Below are positions 35,027-47,119 of a stretch of 60,000 nucleotides of DNA, one piece after another (within the stretch, counting starts at the first letter, position 1; every line of letters starts with the position of its first letter). Origin of the DNA: Membranipora membranacea (taxonomy: Eukaryota; Bryozoa; Gymnolaemata; Cheilostomatida; Membraniporidae); contig OU612071.1 in the NCBI GenBank assembly GCA_914767715.1, positions 15,374,948 through 15,434,947 of the forward strand. Direction: 5' to 3'. A program made the translations under genes and the position numbers. The notes under the pieces are model-generated. The model was not told the origin of the DNA. It saw nothing but the letters and a program-made list of their open reading frames with translations, and made no database searches.

Positions 35027-35731
35027 TGGTTGCCCAGTATTTCTTTTATATTTATGATTTATCATTATGGATGGAAAAAAAAAGTTTTTGCAGAGCAATG
35101 TTAGTAAGTAGTAGAGTGAAATACTTACATTCAAATACATACCAATTGAGTTGTAGCAGCAGAAGTTTGAATATATATATATCCATACTACTCTATCCAT
35201 CTCTATGCCTTGTTGTTTGATTGTCTTAAAATTCACATACGTTCATTCAAATCAATGATACTACTCAGTGACCGTGAGTTCAGCAGTGACTTTTGAGTGG
35301 TGTTGACTGTTATTCATGTTGATTGTTGAGCTTTTCTGAGACAGAGAAAGGTGAATAATCCTCAAGCTTCCATTTTCACCAATGATGTCTGCTCTGAGTG
35401 CTTTAACAATTAGGGTAATTTGGTTTCTTGTGACTGAAATGTGATCAGTAAGAGTACATCTTTTGAACCTGCAGACAGGAAACCAAGTCAAATGCATCTT
35501 GTTGTAACGGTTTTAGTCAGGTGACTGTCACGTGGTCATACAGTAAAGATGGCACCCTCTACTAGGGACAGCCAATCACATAGCATTTCACATAGCAAAT
35601 CACATAGACATCTATAAACTTAAATTATTCGAGGGTTGAGGAGTTCATAAAATCAAGTAAGTATTCCTAAATTGAGTGATTACTGTTTATAAGGCTATGA
35701 GTGAGCTGCTGTTCCAGGATTGAGCTCAGTG
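35027..35731. other. Right end of the P-type insertion, no recognised gene
   Basis: Seven hundred bases between the hAT element and the right target duplication. No open frame, repeat or RNA gene could be supported. Confidence 0.5.
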
Positions 35732-37331
35732 GTCTGTGAAGTTACTGATTGGTGCCACTGAGTCTGACTGCTGTTCAGAAAGTTGACTACTAGCAATATC
35801 GATAACTAACTCAGTGTTCCCCAACATAGATATTGTAATCAGTATGAAGTTATTGAACAGGCCAATAAGGAAAAAGTAAGACGTAATGGGCCAATCATAT
35901 CAAGGCCTGTGAAAATTCAAAGAGAGAGGGCAACTCTTCATTTTTGAAGGATTTAACGTGAGAGGGCAATTCCGAACCAGTTAGTTTATTACCCTGGAGA
36001 ATCACGTAATATCAGATAATATTTAGTAAATTGTCAAAGTGAGAAACTTATGAACATGGAAACCTTAAACTCATGGGCGATGCCTGTGTGGGCCCATTCA
36101 AGTGCTCTTGCTTCGTCTAAATTGATGTTAGCCCAAAATTGTGAGGTGTAGGATTTTGTGGTTGAAACTTTTTTATTCTTGATTTAGGTGGGTTGTGATC
36201 GGACCAAGACTCATCAACCAGCGTTATGTAAATTCTATAAATATGAGAAGCCTATGAACTTAGTAGCCTTGACAGACATGAGCGATGTGAGCCATTAGAG
36301 TAATGAGCATAAGATGATGCTCAACTTAGACATAACTTAGAGTATGATGCTAATTTTAGGCTGGAAAACTCAAGACTTCCCATTGACAAGTCAGTGTGTA
36401 TGTGACAAGTGAAGGTCTCAGGGTACGCTAGTATGTTCGCTCGATTGAGAATCAAACTATCACGTTGAGGTATGTAACTATGCTTCCTACAACGACTTAA
36501 AGTAAAGCAGCTCCGGACAAGACACCCTTAGCCACCACATGAATGATATATTTGGTATAGTTCGAAGTTTTATTATATGGATAGATGACTAATTTCCTAA
36601 TTCAACAAAGTGGAAACGCCTTACATCAAATAGAATTTTTTACGGTTCTTGCGAGACTCAACGCTGAAAACCTGCAACCAGCTTGTCATTAAACATTTCC
36701 AAATGCAAAGGATGACCAGCATAGCTAAGAGATGATATTATAACCTCATGTACTCATATACTGCAAACTTTCCCAATTAGCAGAGTTTGGGATTTTTATC
36801 AACTTTTAAAACAAGTGCGTGTACCCAAGTTATTACTATCATTATTATTATACTATTATATATTGCTCTATATGGTATATGGGGTTGTGTTTTATTGGCA
36901 CAAACTTTTTCTGTATAGGAACTATATTATGCATATAGTGCTAAGTCAAAGTATAAATGACTTAAGTTCGGATAATTTGAGGCGAATGTCTCTGATTTAA
37001 CCAAGTTCTAGTGTTTGATGTCAATGTCCACAATATAATCACAAGGTCTTTTCTTGGGGATATTTTTTTGTATTCTGAGTCATTTTTTGCCATAGGCATA
37101 GTTTAGATGAGGAAAGTTTGACCTAAGGACTCTCACTTGTTTGCTGATTTACCACAGAATGTTATTGATAGTGTGGTCATTATCAGATGCCCTCACATGA
37201 CAACACACTGATTCCACCCCAACCACCTGCTAACAGCGAGTGATAATGTATTAACCAGAGCAGTGTAACTGAATATTTGGAACTGAACGGCGGAGCCAAG
37301 CATTAAATCAATCATTCAACTAGTCAGCCAA

Positions 37332-37381
37332 CCAATCAGAACTACGCTGATAGTATTTCAGCCACAAATGCAGTATAAAAG
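37332..37381 (+). promoter_or_regulatory. Lectin L2 core promoter (TATA and CCAAT)
   Basis: CCAAT at 37332-37336 and TATAAAAG at 37374-37381, 27 bases before an in-frame ATG at 37408 and 63 before the ATG at 37444. The first ATG would sit at the expected cap site, so the second is the likelier start. Confidence 0.75.
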
Positions 37382-37443
37382 TGTAGGTTGTCGTGTATTC
37401 CTACACTATGAGATACCAGTTTCAAGTCAACAGTTTGTTGATC

Positions 37444-38951
37444 ATGAATTCCATCAGAGTTACTCTGGTTGTTTCCGTTGCAGCCATTTCTTTCACAGGT
37501 AAGTTGTTTTGTGTAATTTTCAATCTGAATATGATCAGATAACATCCACTGCATAAGTTTATTGCTGCTGGTAAAATATTCCTAACATTATGATCATTGT
37601 GTCATTTTCATATTTTGGTCAAGCAAAATGAATGGAGTATTACTTTTCATGGAGTCAAGTTGTTTCAACGGCATTCAACAAAGTGAACCAGTCCCAAATT
37701 CAAAGTTACATGGTAAATCTGATGAAAATAAAGTTGATTGCAGCCAATCTTATAGTTGGTAAACATACCTCTTTTCCTAAGCCAAATTGTACAGCTAACT
37801 CTCTTAGTGTCAATAACGGGACTATGCACAGCGGCCCGTTGCCCGGAAGGATTGTACCATTATAGCTGTTCAGATACATGTCTGCAGTACAATAAGAACT
37901 TACTGAGCTATGCAGATGCTCAGACAGCCTGCCGTAAATTGGGTGGAGAGCTAGCCACTGCTGAGATAGAAACTAAGAACTTCTTTCTGAAATGGATTGT
38001 GTTCCAAGATAGTAAGTTGCAAACGAAGATATAGTAATATACAATATCAGTGCAATTTTTGTGAAAAATTGCATAAATTATATTCTCATTTCAAAGGTTT
38101 CACCAAAAGATAAGTTCAAATATGATAAATTCTTGTTAAATTAATGTTAATAGTTTTCTTTTGGAGCCTGTAACATTAGCCTCCATATTGACAATAGCAA
38201 CATCAAAACAGGTGATTTTTCAAAAGGACAGACAATCTGTCTCTCACTTCTCCAGCAGGTAGCTATCAAAAGCTGAAGAATTTTCAATTTTTTAAAATTT
38301 CTTTTTGGCCTCCTTTGGTGATTTCAATGTTTGTTCATCAAGTTCAATGCTGATAACTTGATAGAACCCCAGACACCTTTCTTCGGTTCTTTTCTCCATA
38401 TTTGGTATCAACAAACTAGAATTAATCGATCAATATCCTTTATTCAACATATTGTTTCTATTGCAGACCCTCCCAAACCTGTCCACACAAGCGTCTAGCT
38501 ATCAAAAACTTTCCATTTTATTTTGGCCGTCTAGGGTGGTTTTAGTGGTAGTTAATTATGCTTATTGCTGGTAAGTTGATAGAACCTAAGACACCTATAC
38601 TTTTTTTGTTTTATTCTGCTTCACTCTGCTTAGCATCATCAGTAAACTAATATAAATTTTACAATATCCTTTATTCATGTTATTGTTGCTATTGCAGAAC
38701 CTTCCGAAATTGGCCTTATATGGAAAGGAACATGGATTGGAGGTAATTCCTTTGCAGACGGAAGAATATGGATGTGGGATGGGCTCCTCAAATCAAAAAT
38801 TAACTCATATACTGCATGGAAAAAGGGAGAACCAAATCATCATCAAGCAGATGAAGATTGTCTTTTTATCAACCATTCTAATTTATATGAATGGAATGAT
38901 GGTTCATGTTCGTGGAAGTTGCCTTCCATTTGTGAGAAGCGAGCAATCTAG
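37444..38951 (+). CDS. Secreted C-type lectin L2 (altered splice acceptor)
   Basis: Exons 37444-37498, 37820-38011 and 38698-38951. The protein matches L3 and L4: signal peptide, RCPEGLYHYSCSDTC, WIGG, WMWDG, EPN, then WND in EWNDGSCSWKLPSICE. EPN with WND predicts calcium-dependent mannose/GlcNAc binding. The acceptor of exon 2 is changed from AACAG to AACGG (37815-37819), so the normal junction is lost. An in-frame TTAG acceptor 12 bases upstream (exon from 37808) would add four residues, and an ATG at 37756 opens a frame running directly into exon 2. Poly(A) signal at 39050-39055. The gene may be functional through one of these routes or may be a recent pseudogene. Confidence 0.75.
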
Positions 38952-39220
38952 CTCCATACCTAACCTATGGTCTAACATCAAACAAGAACTTGATGATATG
39001 AATATTGTTCTATTATCTTTGCATATTGATGTATCGTTGAAAGAACCATAATAAATATTCATTACAAATAACCAACATGTCCTGTCATGCTAACAATCTC
39101 ACAAACTCCTCACACTAACATAACTAAACAGTATAAATTAGATGCTTCAAGTTGGTTTGCAACCTTGGTCAGTTTTTGATATAAATATCAAGATGTTGAG
39201 TGAATGACCAACCTTCATTA

Positions 39221-39464
39221 CCACAAAAAAAAATGTAAATCACTTTTTATTGAGCTGCTCTCCAGCATTTATTACATGAATATAAGATAGATACATATAC
39301 ATATTCAATTTAGCGCACTCTTGTACAAGGTAGGAGTGGGCAAGCTAGGCTGTTGTCCAGAGCGCTCACCTCCTTCAGCAGCATGGGTAGTGACCGGAAT
39401 TCGAACCTGCAACTCTCAGATTGAGACGCTCGAATCATAACCACTACGCCACCCTGCCTGCCCT
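39221..39464 (-). mobile_element. SINE-B, unit 1
   Basis: A minus-strand head reads GGGTGGCGTAGTGGTTA and, about 30 bases on, GGTTCGAATTCC, which are pol III A and B boxes. The body runs about 240 bases to an A/T-rich end. The same site is empty in the L1 module (near 11515) and in submodules 2 and 3, where CATTACCATGGTACC or a close variant is continuous. Confidence 0.8.
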
Positions 39465-40776
39465 GGTACCAACATGCTTCTCTCCAGGGTGTTTCACTCA
39501 ACACTGCTGGTCCAATTGGTCAAGGATATATCCGCCTTCACATTTTATTCATCTTTTTCCCCGATTACATGTTGGAAAGTGTCAAAGACGGATGCGCAAA
39601 ACTTATTTTGAGAGTGAAATAGACCAAAATAACATTTTGCCTATTATGGCTGCCTGATGCTTGATGCTGAAATATTGATATGACAAAAGTATGATTTAAA
39701 TAAGTTTGTACCATCCAAATCTGCTTGGTATTACCTCAATTTTACTCAGTTAGAATACTTTTTTTCCTTTCATGTCTGATGAAATTTTTTGGTCCTGAAG
39801 ACACAAGCTGAGGCAATTTTATTGAGTACAAACCTTTAAAAGAAATTGATGAGCAAAAAATAGAGAAAACTGGCAACAAAGGCTTGATTTCATGGAATTT
39901 GTACCATCCCAATATGCTCGGTGCTCACTTGAAATAGAAAATGTTGGGATTAAAAAGCGATTGGTGAGGATGGCACAAAAGAGCAGAATATAGCCCTTGT
40001 TTCAGAGGACCATTTGATGCCTAAGTTTGTAGAGCATATCACCGGTTAACCTTAAATTGGGAATCATAAACGTTCTAACTCTTAGTCTTATCCACTGAAT
40101 CATGTGCCTACTCTGAAATTAATATAAACTTTTGTGAAACAGAAATGAGTGCTACACAGGGAAATTCGCAAAGTTCAATATTGATTTCAGCAGCCATCTA
40201 ACATGCGTACCATGAACATTATGGTCACAGCGGACCTGCATACATACCAGTATTTAGAGTTGCACTATGGCTAGTGATTCGGCGTGCAACTTGGAAGTGT
40301 ACCATAACGATGAGAGATCCAGAGAGAGCTCTTCTGCCCCAGCTTATTCGGTGTTTCCTCCCTAAAACTTTACAGCATGTAATATCAGATGATGTTTAGT
40401 AAATTGTCAAAGTGAGAAACTTGTGAACCAGGTAACCTTAAAGTTATGGGCGATGCCTTTGTGGGCTCATTTAGGTGCACTTGCTTCGTCTAAATAGATA
40501 TGAGCCCAATATTGTGAGGTATAACATTTTGGGAGACTCTGTTAAGACTATTTTGTTCTTGAATTTGGTCGGCTATGAACAGACCAAATCTTTTCAAACA
40601 ACAACTGGTCTCAAAGTCTATTGCTACTGGCAAATATGTACAATGACAATGTACCAATCATTGTCTGATATTACATGCTGTTGAGTCTCTTTGATTGAAA
40701 TGCTTAAAACTTTGAGAGGAAAAGGCTGCATCAGTTTGGTCCTTAAGTTGTACGCCCCGCTTCCTCTTTGCAAGTT

Positions 40777-41021
40777 GTGGGTTAATGTGGGTTAAAATCG
40801 CAAGTGTTGTCTCCGTCGAAGGACTGAGACATATCAGTGCCCTGAGGCGCGGCCGCCTTATTTGGCGCCAAGTTGCTCTCAGTTTGCCAGCAGGTCGGAG
40901 CACACCTGGGGAGTCATATGAGCCCAGTAGTCAGTAGACCGCAGCGGGATTCGAACCCAAGACCTCCAACGCTTGCACGCTAAAGGGCAGGAGCTCTAAC
41001 CAACTGAGCTACCTCCTACTA
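40777..41021 (-). mobile_element. SINE-A, unit 1
   Basis: The head on the minus strand reads GGAGGTAGCTCAGTTGGTTA with the B box GGTTCGAATCC, very tRNA-like. A 150-base body and a tail of repeated TTAACCCACA follow. In the third submodule the target is continuous at about 42804, which defines the ends. There is no acceptor stem at the 3' side, so it is not a tRNA gene. Confidence 0.82.
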
Positions 41022-43814
41022 AGTTACAGTTACAGTTACAAATGTGACACCTAAAGGGTCATAGGTATTCATGTCCACCGTGACCTTGGTTTTCATGGCA
41101 CACACATCACATAAGCTGGTTAACTCAATGTTGAGCGTTGCAAATTTCCTTGTGTAGCGAGCGTTTCTGGTTCATTACCATGGTACCAACATGCTTCTCT
41201 CCAGGGTGTTTTACTCAACACTTCTGGGCTAATGGGTCAATCCTAAATTTCATCCTTCACATTTTATCCATTTATTTCACCGATAACATGTTGGAAATAG
41301 ACCGAAATTACATATCCCCTATAATGGCTGCCTGATGCTCGATGCTGGGATATTGATATGACAAAGGCGTGATTTACATGAGTTTGTACCATCCAATCCT
41401 TTCATGACTGATGAAATTTGTTTAAACTGAAAACACCAGCTGAGGCAATTCTGTTGAATAAAAACATTTAAAAGTAATTAATGAGCACAAAAAGGAGAAA
41501 ATTGGCAACAGAAACTTGATTTCATGGAATTTGTACCATCCGCAATGCTCGGTGCTCACTTGAAATAGAAAATGTTGGAATTAAAATGTGATTGGTGTGG
41601 ATAGTACAAAAGAGCAAAATATAGCCCTTGTTTCAGAGGGCCATTTGATACCTATGTATGTAGAGCATATCACCAGTTAACTTCAAATTGAGAATCATAA
41701 ATGTTCTAACACTTAGTTTTATTCCCTGAATCTACTCTAAAATTAATTGGGACTTTTGTGAAACAGCAATGAGTGCTACGCAGGGAAATTTGCGAAGCTC
41801 AACATTGATTTCACCAGCCATCTAACATGCGTACCATGTACATTATAGTCACAGCAAACCTGCATACCTACCACTCTTTTAGATATCCACTATGACTAGT
41901 GATTCGTCTTGCAAATTGGAAGCATACCATACAAATGACAGATACAGAGGGACCTATTCTGCCTCAGCATATTCGGCGTTTCCTACCTAAAACTTTATAG
42001 CATGTAATATCAGATGATGTTTAGTAAATTGTCAAAGTAAGAAACTTATGAACCTGGTAACCTTAAAGTTATGGACGATGCCTGTGTGGACTCATTTAAT
42101 AACTAAGTGCACTTGCTTCGTATAAATAGATATTAGCCCAATATTGTGAGGTATAAGATTTTGTGAGACTTTTTTATTCTTAGATTTGGTCGGTTATGAT
42201 CAGAACAAAACTCTTCAAACAACAACTGGTATTAAAGTCTATTACTGCTGGCAAAAATATTTTCTACAACTTAAATCTCAAGCTTCTTCCTTTGCCAATG
42301 TCCCAATCATTGTCTGATATTACATGCTGTTAAAGGGCAACCAAGGTTTCAAACAACTTCTCATTGATGGCCATTGATTAATAGCAGATTGCACCTTCTG
42401 CATGGGGAAAAAGACCAAATATAATTCGGATGTTTATTCAGCCAGAATTCTTGTGACACATTTCTTCCATCAGGCACTCAAACCCAGCTAAAAGAGAATA
42501 CCACATAGTTTCCTGTTCCTGTTATTATTTAGCCTGTGCTCTATAATTATTACAGCAAAGTCTTTGAACCTCCCCTAAACTGAAGTGTTACCCAGCTTAG
42601 AGTGAGCAACTGCTTTGAGTTTTGCATCGCGTAATGCACAAAGCTGATGCTGCCCAGCACATTATTTCCTACCCATTAATGCATTGCTGCGAAACCTTGG
42701 TTGCCCTTTAAGTCTCTTTGATTGAAATGCATAAAACTTTGAGAGGAAAAGGCTGCATCATGTTGGTCCCAAAGTTTTACACCCTGCTTCCTCCCTGCAA
42801 GTTACCGTTACAAATGTGACACCCGAAGGGTGATAGGTATCCAGGTCGACTGTGACCTTGGTTTTCATGGTACACATCAGAAAAGCTGGTTAAATCAATG
42901 TTTAGCTTTGCTTGTTTCTTTGTGTAGCAATCGTTTCTGGTTCATTACCATGGTACCAACATGCTTCTCTCCAGGGTGTTTCACTCAACACTGCTGGGCT
43001 AATTGGTCAATCCTCAATTCCCTCCTTCACATTATATCCATCTATTTCCCCGATTACATGTTGGAAAGCTTCAAAGACGGATGCGCATAACTTCTTTTGA
43101 GAGTGAGAGTAGACCAAAATTACATCTCCCCTATTATGGCTGCCTGATGCTCGATGCTGGGATATTGATATGACAAAGGTGTGATTTACATGAGTTTGTA
43201 CCATCCAATCCTTTCATGACTGATGAAATTTGTTTGAACTGAAAACACCAGCTGAGGCAATTCTGTTGAATACAAACATTTAAAAGTAATTAATGAGCAA
43301 AAAAGGGAGAAAATTGGCAACAAAGGCTTGATTTCATGGAACTCGTACCATCCCAATATGCTCGGTGTTCACTTGAAATAGAAAATGTAGGAATTAAAAT
43401 GTGATTTTTGTGGATGGTACAAAAGAGCAAAATATAGCCCTTGTTTCAGAGGACCAATTGAAACCTTAGTTTGTAGAGCATATCACCAGTCAACATTCAA
43501 TTGGGAATCATAAGTGTTCTAACTCTTAGTCTTATTCCCTGAATCTACTCTAAAATTAATTGAGACTTTAGTGAAACAGAAATGAGTGCTACACAGGAAA
43601 TTTCGCAAAGCATAATATTGATTTCATCAGCTATCTAACAGGTGTACCATGATAATTATAGTCTTAGCGGACCTGCATACCTACCACTATTTTAGAGTTC
43701 CACTGTGACTACTGATTCGGCTTGCTAGTCGCAAGCGGACCATACAAATGTGAGATCCAGAGAGACCTTTTTTGTCTCATCATATTCTGCCTCTCTATCC
43801 CTAAAAATTTTCAA

Positions 43815-44143
43815 AACTAAAACCTTGCTACTACAATATATTCATGATGACAAACATTTTATAAATGACTTTCTTGAAAAGTGCCCATCTGGACGATATC
43901 ATGCTATCAAATACAGAAGCACATAGGGCAGAGATTCTTTTTTACGCCAGGCAGCATTCACGCTAAATAAACTTGTATAATAATTTTTGTTGAATGACTT
44001 CCAGCCTCAGAGACTTTTTACTCCTATTTTAAGCCATGTATGCTCCACAGTTCTCATTTTTAATATCATGGACATCAGTATTTAACACCTTTTTTCACAA
44101 CATATATCATGTTAGTGATAGAAATAAAGTAAATCAATCAATC
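43815..44143 (+). repeat. (AATC)n-tailed coding-like relic, unit 1
   Basis: A frame reads through LLQYIHDDKHFINDFLEKC and on, with one internal stop, to AAFTLNKLV and a stop. AATAAA and AATCAATCAATC follow near 44120-44143. This is what the 3' end of a truncated retroelement or a lost terminal exon would look like. The family was not recognised. Confidence 0.5.
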
Positions 44144-45025
44144 ACGTAATATCAAATAATGTTTAGTAAATTGTAAAAGTGAGAAACTCATGAACCTGGA
44201 AACCTTAAACTCATGGGCGATGCCTGTGTGGGCCCATTTAAGTGCTCTTGCTTCATCTAAATACATGTTAGCCCAATATTGTGAGGTATAGGATTTTGTG
44301 GTTGAGACTTTTTTATTCTTGATTTAGGTGGGTTGTGATCGGACCAAGACCAAGACCAGCATAGCTAAGAGATGATATTATAACCTCATGTACTCATATA
44401 CTGCAAACTTTCCCAATTAGCAGAGTTTGGGATTTTTATCAACTTTTAAAACAAGTGCGTGTACCCAAGTTATTACTATCATTATTATTATACTATTATA
44501 TATTGCTCTATATGGTATATGGGGTTGTGTTTTATTGGCAATCTTTTTCTGTATTGGAACTATATTATGCATATAGTGTTAAGTCAAAGTATAAATGACT
44601 TAAGTACTGTTAATTTGAGGCGAATGTCTCTGATTTAGCCAAGTTCTAGTGTTTGATGTCAATGTCCACAATATAATCACAAGGTCTCTTCTTGGGGATG
44701 TATTTTTGTATTCTGAGTCATGTTTTGCCATAGGCATAGTTTAGATGAGGAAAGTTTGACCTAAGGACTCTCACTTGTTTGCTGATTTACCACAGTAAAG
44801 GTGCATGGGAATGTTATTGACAGTGTGGTCATTATCAGATGCCCTCACATGACAACACACTGATTCCTCCCCAACCACCTGCTAACAGCGAGTGATAATG
44901 TGTTAACCAGAGCAGTGTAACTGAATATTTGGAACTGAACGGCGGAGCCAAGCATTAAATCAATCATTCGACTAGTCAGCCAACCAATCACAACTACGCT
45001 GATAGTATTTCAGCCACAAATGCAG

Positions 45026-45033
45026 TATAAAAG
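45026..45033 (+). promoter_or_regulatory. Lectin L3 TATA box
   Basis: TATAAAAG, with CCAAT upstream at 44984-44988, in the same spacing as the other lectin copies. Confidence 0.75.
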
Positions 45034-45095
45034 TGTAGGTTGTCGTGTATTCCTACACTATGAGATACCAGTTACAAGTCAACATATTGCTGATC

Positions 45096-46639
45096 ATGAA
45101 TTCCATCAGAGTTACTCTGTTCGTTGCCGTTGCGGCCATTTCTTTCACTGGTAAGTTGTTTTGTGTAATTTTTTTAATCTGAATATGGTCAGATAACATC
45201 CACTGCATAAGCTTATTGCTGCTGGTAAAATATTCCTGTTATTATGATCATTGCTTCATTTTCATATTTTGGTCAAGCAAAATGAATGGAGTATTACTTT
45301 TCATGGAGTCAAGTTGTTTCAACGGCATTCTGTTGTCACGAAAATTCATTCACTTCTTCTCAACAAAGTGAAGCAGTCCCAAATTCAAAGTTTCATGGTA
45401 AATCTGATGAAAATATAATTGATTGCAGCCAATCTTATAGTTGGTAAACATACCTTTTTTTCTAAGCCAAATTGTACAGCTAACCCTCTTAGTGTCACTA
45501 ACAGGACTATGCACTGCGGCCCGTTGCCCGGAAGGATTGTACCACTATAGCTGTTCAGATACATGTCTGCAGTACAACAAGAACTTACTGAGCTATGCAG
45601 ATGCACAGACAGCCTGCCGTAAATTGGGTGGAGAGCTAGCCACTGCTGAGATAGAGACAAAGAACTTCTATCTGAAATGGATTGTGTTCCAAGATAGTAA
45701 GTTGCAAACGAAGATATAATAATATACAATATCGGTGCAATTTTTGTGAAAAACTGTATAATTTATATTCTCATTTCGAATGTTTCACCAAAAGATAAGT
45801 TCAAAGATGAGAAATTCTTGTCAAATAAAGGCTAATAGTTTTCTTTTGGAGCCTGTAACATTAGCCTCTTATTTTGACAATAGCAACATCAAAACAGGTG
45901 ATTCTTCAAAAGGACAGACAATCTGTCTCTCATTTCTCCAGCAGGTAGCTATCAAAAGCTGAAGAATTTTCAATTTTCTAAAATTTCTTTTTGGCCTCCT
46001 TGGGTGATTTCAATGGTTTTTCATCAAGTTCAATGCTGAGAACTTGATAGAACCCCAGACACCTTTCTTCGGTTCTTTTCTCCATATTTGGTATCAACAA
46101 ACTAGAATTAATCGTTCAATATCCTATATTCAACATATTGTTTCTATTGCAGACCCTTCCAAACCTGTCCACACAAGCGTCTAGCTATCAAAAACTTTTC
46201 ATTTTATTTTGGCCCTCTAGGGTGGTTTTAGTGGTAGTTAATTATGCTTATTGCTGGTAAGTTGATAGAACCTCAGACACCTATACATTTGTTTTGTTTT
46301 ATTCTGTTTCACTCTGTTTAGTATCATCAGTAAACTAATATGCATTTTACAATATCCTTTATTCATGTTATTGTTGCTATTGCAGAACCTTCTGAAATTG
46401 GCCTTATATGGAAAGGAACATGGATTGGAGGTAATTCCTTTGCAGACGGAAGAATATGGATGTGGGATGGGCTCCTCAAATCAAAAATTAACTCATATAC
46501 TGCATGGAAAAAGGGAGAACCAAATCATCATCAAGTAGATGAAGATTGTCTTGTTATCAACCATTCTAACTTATATGAATGGAATGATGGTTCATGTTCA
46601 TGGAAGTTGCCTTCCATTTGTGAGATGCGAGCAATTTAG
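45096..46639 (+). CDS. Secreted C-type lectin L3 (three exons, intact)
   Basis: Exons 45096-45150, 45505-45696 and 46386-46639 give 166 residues with consistent phases. Residues 1-19 are a signal peptide, and the mature protein is one CTLD. Cysteines are at 26, 35, 39, 137, 153 and 161, with one more in the first helix. WIGG is at 95-98, EPN at 127-129 and WND at 148-150. These motifs are the calcium and sugar ligands of mannose/GlcNAc-type lectins. Exon 2 is preceded by an intact AACAG acceptor. Poly(A) signal at 46738-46743. There is no transmembrane segment after the domain, so the product should be secreted; a role in microbe recognition is inferred from the family only. Confidence 0.9.
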
Positions 46640-46876
46640 CTCCATACCTAACCTATGGTCTAACATCAAACAAGAACTTGATGATATGAATATTGTTCTA
46701 TTATCTTTGTATATTGATGTACCGTTGAAAGAACCATAATAAATATTCATTACAAATAACCAACATGTCCTGACATAACTAAACAGTATAAATTAGATGC
46801 TTCAAGTTGGTTTGCAACCTTGGTCAGTTTTTGGTATAAATATCAATTTGTTGAGCGAATGACCAACCTTCATTAC

Positions 46877-47119
46877 CACAAAAAAAAAAGTAAATCACTT
46901 TTTATTGAGCTGCTCTCCAGCATTTTTTACATGAATATAAGATAGATACATATACATATTCAATTTAGCGCACTCTTGTATAAGGTAGGAGTGGGCAAGC
47001 TAGGCTATTGTCCAGAGAGCCCACCTCCTTCAGCAGCATGGGTAGTGACCGGAATTCGAACCTGCAACTCTCAGATCGAGATGCTCGAATCATAACCACT
47101 ACGCCACCCTGCCTGCCCT
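46877..47119 (-). mobile_element. SINE-B, unit 2
   Basis: Same element and site as in unit 1, so it was inserted before the array units multiplied. Confidence 0.8.

Larger units (their letters stand above)
24142..35731 (+). mobile_element. P-type DNA transposon insertion, 11.6 kb
   Basis: The two large repeat copies are identical up to GTCTGTGA (24134-24141) and match again from GTCTGTGA (35732-35739). Copy 1 has that octamer once, at 11113-11120. An exact 8-bp target duplication is characteristic of P elements. The element begins CATTGAATTGTACTATTCT and ends in CTCAGTG, so it has the CA...TG ends of the family, but the terminal inverted repeat is poor beyond about six of the first nine bases. 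The interior encodes a THAP9/P-type transposase on the plus strand and carries younger nested elements. The size is large for this family, mainly through exon amplification and nested insertions. Confidence 0.85.
36001..44140 (+). repeat. Lectin array unit 1 (8.1 kb)
   Basis: Starts at ATCACGTAATATCAGATAAT and runs to the (AATC)n tail before the next ATCACGTAAT. It contains lectin L2 and three diverged submodules after it (beginning about 39465, 41150 and 42880). Each submodule starts with TACCAACATGCTTCTCTCCA and contains GCTGCCTGATGCT followed by the pair GTACCATCC and CAGCTGAGGCAATT. SINE-B lies before the first submodule and SINE-A before the second. Apart from the lectin gene and SINEs there is no recognised gene, including the 1.3 kb before the promoter. 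Confidence 0.9.

Noticed and set aside
37632-37865. Open frame across lectin L2 intron 1 in a different frame
   Set aside because: It reads exon 2 out of frame and stops early; no cysteine pattern or family resemblance.
39380-39464. tRNA gene on the minus strand
   Set aside because: No acceptor stem, and it is part of a 240-base element with an empty paralogous site.
40925-41021. tRNA gene on the minus strand
   Set aside because: The A and B boxes are excellent, but the 3' side does not pair with the GGAGGTA start. The sequence continues into a repeated body and tail present in every array unit, so it is a SINE.
45385-45729. Antisense open frame of 114 codons over lectin exon 2
   Set aside because: It is the complement of a conserved exon; its openness follows from the sense codons and it has no domain or signal.
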